Shown here in pieces: positions 28,181 through 38,400 of a stretch of 64,000 bases of DNA (position 1 is its first letter; each line of letters begins with the position of its first letter). The stretch spans positions 620,001 through 684,000 of the forward strand of contig OZ025832.1 in NCBI GenBank assembly GCA_964019425.1. Reading direction: 5' to 3'. The notes beneath the pieces were generated by a model, which did no database searches, was not told the origin of the DNA, and worked only from the letters and a program-made list of their open reading frames with translations. This DNA comes from Flectonema sp. DT1601. Taxonomy: Eukaryota > Euglenozoa > Diplonemea > Diplonemida > Diplonemidae. The translations under genes were made by a program, and so were the position numbers.

Positions 28181-31138
28181 TTTTTTCCCTCCCTCGCCCC
28201 ATCCCCGTCAGCGAGTAGGAAAGCGCAGCTAGGAATTTTTCCACGCAAGCGGATCCCACAACCCGACCACCCTTCCCCACGCTCACCCCATCCACCCTCC
28301 CCCACCCCAACAAAAGAAGAAAACGGCGGCAGCCACGTGACACACTCGTGTTCGTGTAGCGAAGCGTTTCGGCGACTTCGAAGACGACGACGACGACGAC
28401 GTAGAAGAGACGGTGTATGTGACTGACCTTCTTCTTCCTTATTTCTTTGTTTACTTTTGTTAATTACTTCCTCTTAATTTCATTCCTCTCTTAGATTGTT
28501 GTTTATTTGCTTATTTATTTGTTTGTTTATTTGTCTGTTTATCTGTCTGTATATTCTGTTACTATCTGTTATTTTGTTACATTTATCTGTCTACATTAGA
28601 GTACATTTTTGTTATTGTTAAATTAAAACATCTTCTTCACAGTTTTTTCCCTCCCTCGCCCCATCCCCGTCAGCGAGTAGGAAAGCGCAGCTAGGAATTT
28701 TTCCACGCAAGCGGATCCCACAACCCGACCACCCTTCCCCACGCTCACCCCATCCACCCTCCCCCACCCCAACAAAAGAAGAAAACGGCGGCAGCCACGT
28801 GACACACTCGTGTTCGTGTAGCGAAGCGTTTCGGCGACTTCGAAGACGACGACGACGACGACGTAGAAGAGACGGTGTATGTGACTGACCTTCTTCTTCC
28901 TTATTTCTTTGTTTACTTTTGTTAATTACTTCCTCTTAATTTCATTCCTCTCTTAGATTGTTGTTTATTTGCTTATTTATTTGTTTGTTTATTTGTCTGT
29001 TTATCTGTCTGTATATTCTGTTACTATCTGTTATTTTGTTACATTTATCTGTCTACATTAGAGTACATTTTTGTTATTGTTAAATTAAAACATCTTCTTC
29101 ACAGTTTTTTCCCTCCCTCGCCCCATCCCCGTCAGCGAGTAGGAAAGCGCAGCTAGGAATTTTTCCACGCAAGCGGATCCCACAACCCGACCACCCTTCC
29201 CCACGCTCACCCCATCCACCCTCCCCCACCCCAACAAAAGAAGAAAACGGCGGCAGCCACGTGACACACTCGTGTTCGTGTAGCGAAGCGTTTCGGCGAC
29301 TTCGAAGACGACGACGACGACGACGTAGAAGAGACGGTGTATGTGACTGACCTTCTTCTTCCTTATTTCTTTGTTTACTTTTGTTAATTACTTCCTCTTA
29401 ATTTCATTCCTCTCTTAGATTGTTGTTTATTTGCTTATTTATTTGTTTGTTTATTTGTCTGTTTATCTGTCTGTATATTCTGTTACTATCTGTTATTTTG
29501 TTACATTTATCTGTCTACATTAGAGTACATTTTTGTTATTGTTAAATTAAAACATCTTCTTCACAGTTTTTTCCCTCCCTCGCCCCATCCCCGTCAGCGA
29601 GTAGGAAAGCGCAGCTAGGAATTTTTCCACGCAAGCGGATCCCACAACCCGACCACCCTTCCCCACGCTCACCCCATCCACCCTCCCCCACCCCAACAAA
29701 AGAAGAAAACGGCGGCAGCCACGTGACACACTCGTGTTCGTGTAGCGAAGCGTTTCGGCGACTTCGAAGACGACGACGACGACGACGTAGAAGAGACGGT
29801 GTATGTGACTGACCTTCTTCTTCCTTATTTCTTTGTTTACTTTTGTTAATTACTTCCTCTTAATTTCATTCCTCTCTTAGATTGTTGTTTATTTGCTTAT
29901 TTATTTGTTTGTTTATTTGTCTGTTTATCTGTCTGTATATTCTGTTACTATCTGTTATTTTGTTACATTTATCTGTCTACATTAGAGTACATTTTTGTTA
30001 TTGTTAAATTAAAACATCTTCTTCACAGTTTTTTCCCTCCCTCGCCCCATCCCCGTCAGCGAGTAGGAAAGCGCAGCTAGGAATTTTTCCACGCAAGCGG
30101 ATCCCACAACCCGACCACCCTTCCCCACGCTCACCCCATCCACCCTCCCCCACCCCAACAAAAGAAGAAAACGGCGGCAGCCACGTGACACACTCGTGTT
30201 CGTGTAGCGAAGCGTTTCGGCGACTTCGAAGACGACGACGACGACGACGTAGAAGAGACGGTGTATGTGACTGACCTTCTTCTTCCTTATTTCTTTGTTT
30301 ACTTTTGTTAATTACTTCCTCTTAATTTCATTCCTCTCTTAGATTGTTGTTTATTTGCTTATTTATTTGTTTGTTTATTTGTCTGTTTATCTGTCTGTAT
30401 ATTCTGTTACTATCTGTTATTTTGTTACATTTATCTGTCTACATTAGAGTACATTTTTGTTATTGTTAAATTAAAACATCTTCTTCACAGTTTTTTCCCT
30501 CCCTCGCCCCATCCCCGTCAGCGAGTAGGAAAGCGCAGCTAGGAATTTTTCCACGCAAGCGGATCCCACAACCCGACCACCCTTCCCCACGCTCACCCCA
30601 TCCACCCTCCCCCACCCCAACAAAAGAAGAAAACGGCGGCAGCCACGTGACACACTCGTGTTCGTGTAGCGAAGCGTTTCGGCGACTTCGAAGACGACGA
30701 CGACGACGACGTAGAAGAGACGGTGTATGTGACTGACCTTCTTCTTCCTTATTTCTTTGTTTACTTTTGTTAATTACTTCCTCTTAATTTCATTCCTCTC
30801 TTAGATTGTTGTTTATTTGCTTATTTATTTGTTTGTTTATTTGTCTGTTTATCTGTCTGTATATTCTGTTACTATCTGTTATTTTGTTACATTTATCTGT
30901 CTACATTAGAGTACATTTTTGTTATTGTTAAATTAAAACATCTTCTTCACAGTTTTTTCCCTCCCTCGCCCCATCCCCGTCAGCGAGTAGGAAAGCGCAG
31001 CTAGGAATTTTTCCACGCAAGCGGATCCCACAACCCGACCACCCTTCCCCACGCTCACCCCATCCACCCTCCCCCACCCCAACAAAAGAAGAAAACGGCG
31101 GCAGCCACGTGACACACTCGTGTTCGTGTAGCGAAGCG
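28181..31138 (+). repeat. 462-bp tandem array, 6.4 units, each beginning after an SL acceptor
   Basis: Units start at 28181, 28643, 29105, 29567, 30029, 30491 and 30953; the last stops after 186 bp. They look identical throughout. Each has a GC-rich first half (CCCTCCCTCGCCCC..., an E-box-like CCACGTGAC, then a run of CGA triplets) and a T-rich second half (TTTATTTGTCTGTTTATCTG) ending in CATCTTCTTCACAG, a polypyrimidine tract plus AG. Sixty-codon frames recurring on the minus strand are by-products of the repeat. Possible roles: promoter/acceptor modules that replenish the 5' end at each cycle. Confidence 0.93.
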
Positions 31139-31194
31139 CTTAGCGCTTTAAAGTCTTTTAAGTCGCAGAAGTCGCCCCCGTCGCCCCCCGACCC

Positions 31195-31260
31195 CCACAG
31201 GGTATTGAACCCAGGTGGACCAGAAGACAGACGGTGACAAAAACCACTGCGCCAAAGTAT
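31195..31260 (-). other. tRNA-derived box A/box B sequence
   Basis: On the minus strand TGGCGCAGTGG (box A, 31244-31254) and GGGTTCAATACCC (box B, 31200-31212) stand 32 bases apart, the spacing of a tRNA-type Pol III promoter. The anticodon and acceptor stems do not pair well, so this is a pseudo-tRNA or SINE head. Confidence 0.5.
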
Positions 31261-31489
31261 ATTGTTGAAAAAAAAATTTTTTATTGTTTATTATATATAT
31301 TAATTAGGTCATATTTATTTAGAAGAATTTGGTATTACTTGTCGTTGTTTATTTAGAAAATACTAAGGAAGAAAGAGGAAGAAAAAAAAAAAAAAAAAAA
31401 AAAAGAAATTAGATTTTGCATAGGCATACTTGCAGAGGAGGAGATAAACGCGGGTCCTTCAGTAAGCTCTAGTACATCGGCGGGGTAGG

Positions 31490-31534
<45 letters not shown>

Positions 31535-31784
31535 CATCTATCTTCGGTCTACGAACGCTTTGAGTCGGCCAGCAGTCACAAACGGACATTGAAGGCGCGG
31601 ATAATTGTTGTTGCTGTGGAAACCTTGCTCTGCTGAAGAAGGAGTTGAAATTTTCCCCACCTGCATTCTGATTCGAGTTGTCTTCGAGAGTACTTTGCTT
31701 TGGTCAAAAAAAAGTTACTTATTCATCCAGCTCATACGTCCTTCTCATCTTTTCTGGAGACTGGACCGCTGGTGAACGCGCAAA

Positions 31785-32085
31785 CAGAACAAATTTTTTC
31801 TTTTGTTCTTCATTAAAACTACACTGAGACACGGTCTTCCGCAATACATCGCACGAACAGAACATATCCTTTCTTGTTCTCGTTTAAACACCGCTTTAAG
31901 ACAGCGAAAAGAACATATCCTTTTTTTTGTTCTTGTTTAAACTCTGCTTTGATACACGGTCTTCCGCTAGTCAGCGCGCGAGAAGAACATATCTTTTCTT
32001 GTTCTCGTTTAAACTTTGCTTTTAAGACCTGCAAACAGAGCATATCTTTTTTTTGTTCCTGTTAAAACTCTTTTTTAAGACAAAG
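31785..32085 (+). repeat. Degenerate 50-75-bp repeats
   Basis: Five related units share AGAACATATCCTTTCTTGTT, CTCGTTTAAACTCTGCTTT and, in three cases, ACACGGTCTTCCGC. Unit starts lie near 31787, 31857, 31908, 31982 and 32036. Length varies by loss of the second part. Confidence 0.7.
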
Positions 32086-32235
32086 CGTTACGAATCAGCC
32101 TGCGGGAGGAGAAGGAAGAACTCTCTCACTAGCTTTGTTTGGTGCCCGTGGTGGTGACTACCATTCTGCGTCGGAACTGTACGGGGGTGACCGCATAGAC
32201 AGAAGAGTTCGGAAAGCGGAGGATACGCGAGCCAG

Positions 32236-32279
<44 letters not shown>

Positions 32280-32390
32280 ACTCCACACACACGTACAGGG
32301 CTAACAAGGAGAAGAGCAGGTAAGTCGATTGTCTTTTTTCGGGTTCCATACACAAATCATCCACAGCGAAGAGAACGGAAAAGGAAGAGT

Positions 32391-32436
<46 letters not shown>

Positions 32437-32439
32437 AGA

Positions 32440-35400
32440 ATGGAGAAAACAATGTTACTGTGTGGGTACGTGCTGCTGTGGGCACTACTAAGTGGAACGA
32501 GGGCGCAACAGACGTCCGGAGTGGGTAAGCAGAGGTTAGCCCCAGTGCCAGGCGGATGGCACACCCCTCTTTTCACAACGCTGGACAAAGGCCCACTGTT
32601 TTCATCGCGCATCAGCCGACGCGTAACACGCCCGATCCCCCCGCACCCATTTATAACCCCCAACAGCTCAAACAGCCCCAACAATACGGCAAGCGGACGC
32701 GCTTTCCAACATGGACGAGAGGGGGTGTGGGTCCCGCGGAGGGGAACGGAAACGGCCGGGAACCGGGTGAGGCGAGACCACCCAAAGCCACCTCCAGACA
32801 AGGGAGGAAGGGAGCTCCTGAAGAGGGCGTCCCCGAAAGTGGCGTCCAAGGCGGCAAGGCGGCTGGAAAGGAGGAGGAGGAAGCTGCTGAAGGAACGGCA
32901 GGAGAGGTGGGAGCGGTGGGCGGGAGAGTTGGAGAAGTTCCACGCCAGGCGAGAGAGGTTCCGCGCGGAGACAGAGAGGCCAAGGAAGAACAAGGCGGAG
33001 ACACCGAGGAAGCGACGGGCAGGGCCCGAAAGGGACTGGACAAAGCCAGGAGGGCACAAGGCGGAGCCCAGACCATGGTATGCGAGGCCGTCAGACCTGG
33101 CAGGAGGAGGGCAAAGCAAGGAGAGGACGAAGTGCCCGGTGGTGGGGTGCAGCGTCTGGGTGAGGGGTGACCTAGAGTACCACTTCAAACAACACCTGAA
33201 GGGAGTGGTACCGGGGGAGGTAACGGCCCAGATGGCATCCGACAGACTCGGAAAGCAGATCTGCAAGGCCTGCGGGGAGCTGAGTACCGGATTGGTGCAC
33301 CAGACAGTGAGGTGTCGGGAGATGTTGGACCTCAAGGGACGGCTGGGGGTAGCGACGGGACCCACGCCGGAACTGGCAAGCCTGAAGTGCGAGGGAGCAA
33401 AAGTATTCCGGGTGATTGGGGATGGGAATTGCCTGTTCAGGAGTGTGTGCCAACTCCTAGAGACGCCAGAGGGGTGGAAGGGCAGACATGGAGAGCTCCG
33501 CAGGAGAACGGCAGGATACCTGACCAAGAACAGGGAAAGGTTCGAGGTCTTCTTCCAGGACGCGGACGCATTCGGAGTATATGCGAGGGCGTTGGAAGAG
33601 GATGGATGCTGGGGCGATGCATTGGCCCTACAGGTCATGGCAGAGGACCTACAGTGCCGCTTCGTCGTCGTGGTGAGGACGGAAACGCTGGTGGTGGAAG
33701 GGCCATCGGACCCGAAGCGGACGCTGGTCTTGACCCTGCAAAACGGGTGCCACTACGACCCAGTGGAGGCATCCGAGGACTGCGTCGCGCGGCTGCTACA
33801 GAGCGCCCGGAGGTTGGAGTTAGTGTCGCCAGGCCCGCTGTCGCAAGCAGCAGGAGGCGAGCCGGCAGTGCTGCAGACAGCCTCCCGACAGGCCCAGCTG
33901 CACGAGTGCCCCCAAGCGGAGTGCCCGAAACACAAGGGAGGCTTCGAGGAGTGGGCGGAGCTCCTAAGACACGTGGACGAGCACGCATTCAGTGGCAACC
34001 CGCTGACGCATGGACAGTTGGCGAGGCTAGGCCTCCGGGAATGTCCGGTGTGCTGTGGGATCATCGGGCAGGACCAGCCGATGCATCCGGGGTGCAGTGA
34101 GAAACTGCAGAAGGTCCAACTGGGGGACGTGTACACGGCGTTCCGGAAGCGGGTGCTGGAGAGCCAGAGCTTCCCCTCTTTGGAGGAAATAGCCAGCAGG
34201 AGGAGGCCGATAGCGAAGAAGCTGCCGGTGCCCCTGTTGCACCATTTGGGGCGAGCACTCAAGCTGGCGCTTGATCTAGTCGTGGAGCGGAACGATGAGT
34301 GGGCATGGAAGCTGCTCTTGATGCTCCCGACTTGTACACTGCGGAGGATACGGAGGGGGGGTAGGAGGTTGTCGACCAGCAATCTGACAGGGGCTGTCGA
34401 CGACCTGCAGGCATGGATTCGGGGGGATTTTGAGGGACTGTGGAAAGCGGCGGCCCCCCGCAAGGCGACGGGAAGGCCAGCAGTGAAAGAGGCGGGGCAA
34501 AAAGGAAGGAACGACAGGGCCACGTCGCTAGCGAGGGAGGGTTGCCTGTCACAGGCGATCTCGGCCCTAGACGCGCCGCCGCCAGCAGAACGAACCGAGA
34601 AGGTGCTGGAGCAGATGCGCACCCTACACCCGAGGGCGAGCGGACCCCCATCGGCCACGGCAGGGCAGGAGGTGCAGATAGCAGAGGTGGAGCTGCTAGC
34701 ATGCCTACGCTCCTTCCACAGGGGGTCGAGTGGAGGGCCTTCGGGCCTCGCGCCGCAACACCTGAAGGACGTGGTGGAGCGGGGTGAGGTGCCGGGGCTG
34801 GTAGCCTCGATCACGGAGGTGGTGAGGATTCTGGCGAACGGGAGGGCGCCGCGGGAAGTAGCGCCGCTGCTGGCGGGGGCGAACCTGACGGCGCTGGAGA
34901 AAGAAGGGAAGCCGGGGGAGCACCGGCCAGTCGCGGTGGGGGAAACATGGAGGCGGCTGGTGGCGAAGATCCTGTGCGGGGCATACAGGTCCCAGGCGAG
35001 GAGCTCGTTGCTAGAAGTGAGACAACTGGGAGTAGCGGTGTCGGGGGGAGTGGAGGCGGCGGTGCACACCCTGCATGAGTTCCGCGCGGAGCACGCGCTC
35101 TCGTCACAGAAAGTGTTCGTGAAGATAGACTTCTCGAACGCCTTCAACTGCGTGAAGAGGGGGGCGTTCCTGGATTCGACGAGGGATACCCTGCTGGAGA
35201 GCTGGGTCAGCTGGTGTTACGGAGCGCCGACGTGGTTGCTGTTTGGGGACGAGAGGCTGAGCTCGGAGGAGGGCGCTCAGCAGGGGGATCCGTTGGGTCC
35301 CTTGCTGTTCTCGCTGGCAATCAAGCCGGCGCTGCAGAAGGTGTTGGAGGCGAAGCCGGAGTTGGCGTGCTTCTACCTGGACGATGGGCTGGTGGCGGGC

Positions 35401-38400
35401 ACCCTGGAACAGGTAGACAAGGCCCTCCAAATCCTGCAGAAGGAGACGGCGGAGCTGGGGCTGACGCTGAGGCCGGACAAGTGCCAGACGCACGTGCTCG
35501 ACTCAGCCCAGAACACCCTGCCCTTGGGGTGGGGGTTGGAAGGGATGAGACCCCCACTGTACAACGGGGACTTCCTGGGGGCACCGTTCGGGACGGAGGA
35601 ACACTGCCAGGAGTTCGTCGACAGGAAGGTGGCGCAGCTGGAGAAGAAAGCGGAGCTGCTAGCAGACCTGCAGGACCGGCAGGTGGCCATGGTGCTCCTA
35701 AGGCAATGCATGGGCTTCTGCAAGGTGACCCACCTGATGCGATGCTGCACGCATGGGAAAATGGACACCTCGATGCGGAAGGTGGACGAGCTGATGAGGT
35801 CCACGGCGAGCCGAGTGTTGGGCCTGACACTGGAGGGGCCAAAGTGGATGCAAGCACAACTGCCGACCCGGATGGGGGGATTGGGGCTGCGGTCATGTGC
35901 AGAGCACAGGGGAGCAGCACTATTGGGATCCCTGGAATTAGTCCAAGGGGTGAGCAAGTCACTGTGGGAGGGGTTCAAGGGGGTGCTGATGCCAGCACTG
36001 AAGAAGGGGTTGAACCTCGCCCTCCCGGAGGAGCTAAGGATAGAAGAAGACGGGCCGGGGCCGAACCCCCAGAGGCTGTCCTCGGCGAAACTGGACCAGG
36101 TCAAGAGAGACTGCCTGCTGGCGGGGGCGAATGACCCGCGCGATAAAGGGAGGCTGCTCTCCCTGCGCATGGATAAGGCGAGCGCATGGCTGCAACAAGC
36201 AGATGAAGAGTGCGCGATGGACCCAGAGACGTTCAGGATCGCATGTGGGATGCGATTGGGCGCAGCGCTGTTCGCGGAAGGGGCAGTATGCAGGATATGC
36301 TCAGGCCCACAGGATAGGCAGGGATACCATGCCTCAATCTGTATCAAAAACGGCCACGTGCACCAGCGACACGAGAGGGTGAAGGAGGAGTTCATCTCCA
36401 TCTTTAAGCAGGCGGGATTGCCGCTGCTGAGAGAACCCAGCCACCTACTGGGACCCAACAAGCAGAGACCGGGGGACTGGTACTGCCAAGAGGGGCTGAG
36501 GGAGGGGAGAGGCAGAGCCTTCGACATCACAGTGGTAAACCCGGGGAAAATTAAATTGTATAAAACCCCGGGGCAAGCCGCGAGAGAAGCAGAGTCCCTG
36601 AAAGGGAACAAGTACGCGGAGCAGTGCACGAAACACGGGATTAATTTCTCGACAATTGCGCTGGAAGCGTACGGAGGGATGGGACGGGAAGCAGTGGGAA
36701 CCCTGAAGAAGTTGGTGCAGATCTGCGCAACGAACTCGACGGTGCCACACCGGGAGATCGCGGGGGAGATGGCGAGGAGGATCTCGACATCGGTGGTAGT
36801 GGCGACGGCGGAAGCACTGAGAGCGAGGGAGGCGTCGGTGGCGATGGACTCAGTGAACCCATTGCCAAGGACGAAACCGCCGCCCGAGATGACGGAGAAG
36901 CCGACATCACAAGAGAGAGAACCAAGACCGAGAGCGGAAACGGAAGAGATCCAGCAGCCGGAAGTAATGCGACAGTCGGCAGGACCGCCCCCGACGATGA
37001 GAGGTTTGCCGAACATCGGGAACTCCTGCTACCTCAACGCGTCCGTACAGTGCCTGCTGAAGGGCACGGCACTGACACAAGTGCTGACGGGGAAGGAGGA
37101 AGTGGGGATGTCGGGCCTCCTGAGTGGAGTGGTCAAAGGGAGTGGGGAGTGCCTGGAGAAGCTGTCCGAGATGTTCGACCCGCTACAAGACAGGCGGCAG
37201 GGGGAGGTAGTAGGAACCCTGACGTCCATAGTAGACGCCCTGTTGGAGGAGAAGAAAGAGGTGTGCGAACCGTTGTTCTCGGCAGTACAGCTGAAACAGC
37301 TGGTCTGCACGGGATGTGCGGACGCCTCCGGATCGACGGATGAGTTGACGCTGATCCCACTGTGTGGCCGTACACCACAAGTGAGGCTTCAGCCGACGAA
37401 GGAGAGAGTCGAGCGGTCCTGCGAGAAGCTGTGCGGCAGCAATGAGGCCACGCTGGAAGAGAGTTTCGCCTCGCTCCCAAGCTCCTTGATCTTCCAGAGA
37501 GACAAGCAGGACACGCAAGGGTCCTTGGGATGGGAAGAGCGCTTCCAGGTGCAGGTCGGGGAGAGGGTGATGACGTACCAGCAAACGGGAGCGATCGCAC
37601 ACCTCGGGAGTGACAACGCGGGGCATTACGTGTCATACACGTGGGACGGAGTAGGCTGGCAGAAGCAAGACGACAAGGCAATAAGCCAAGTGTCGACAGA
37701 GGAGATCCACGGGACGAAACCAGTAGTAGTGGTCTACTCGAGGGTGGAGGGATCGACCCAAGAGGACGTCGGGGTGCCGGTGAGATGGATTCCGGTGGCG
37801 AACAAGGACCGGATGGAGGTACGCGAGGCACCGCCGTCGGAGGAGGACACCGCGGGGTACACGTCCAGGGAAGAGGCGGAGTGTGTCCTCCGGACGCGAG
37901 TAGTAGGGGGGCAGACGCAGCGCAAGCTGCTCTTACTGGTATCGAGCGTCTGGAACGCGGAGATGGAGAAGCTGGGGGCGGCAGCATGCCTGATACACAT
38001 GGGAACGCTCGACAGGAGGTTCACGTGGTCGGGCTGCCTACCGACATGGGACGAAGCGACTGCGGAGTACGTGGCAGCGCTGCTAGGGCTCAACGCGATC
38101 AGGGAGAGATCGCAACTGCTGGGGGGTGAGACACAGATCGAGGTGGTCACACCGCAGCAGGGGTGGGGAGTCGAGCAGCAGGAGGCGCTGAAGTTGGTAG
38201 CGCTCCCGTCGGTGATAGAACACCAGGTGACGGAAAGCTCACGAGGGGTGGAGAACCTGGCCCTCTGGGAAGCGGAATCGGCGGCATGGGACGAGCCGGT
38301 GGAACTCTCGGAGGACGGGCTCGACTACTTGGTGATCGAGCTGGAGATGAATCTGGGGCTGTCCCAATTGAGGGGAAAGGCGGTGGAACCGGATGAATCC

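Larger units (their letters stand above)
31139..32439 (+). other. Composite leader between the array and the element B gene
   Basis: Starts where the last unit breaks off. It holds a tRNA-like box A/B segment (31195-31260), A tracts at 31382-31404, 31491-31531, 32237-32276 and 32394-32433, a short degenerate repeat array, and CAGGTAAGT at 32314-32322, a perfect consensus 5' splice site. The A tracts suggest that older retroposed pieces were captured in the leader. Confidence 0.6.

Noticed and set aside
28142-28643. SL RNA gene tandem repeat (SL exon plus 462-bp unit)
   Set aside because: Only the first unit has the SL, no GT donor follows it, and later units have an acceptor AG at the same place. 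This is a spliced product, not a gene array.
28134-31115. Repeated 60- to 69-codon minus-strand frames
   Set aside because: They recur with the 462-bp period, have no family features and fall out of the repeat sequence.
31195-31260. Functional tRNA in the element B leader
   Set aside because: Boxes A and B are present, but anticodon and acceptor stems do not form.
32329-32439. Upstream extension of the element B protein through a poly-Lys run
   Set aside because: The frame is open but has no ATG and only translates an A tract; the start was set at 32440.
32301-33638. Long minus-strand frames opposite elements A and B (up to 547 codons)
   Set aside because: Antisense shadows of GC-rich coding sequence; low-complexity Pro/Ser/Arg-rich translations without domains.
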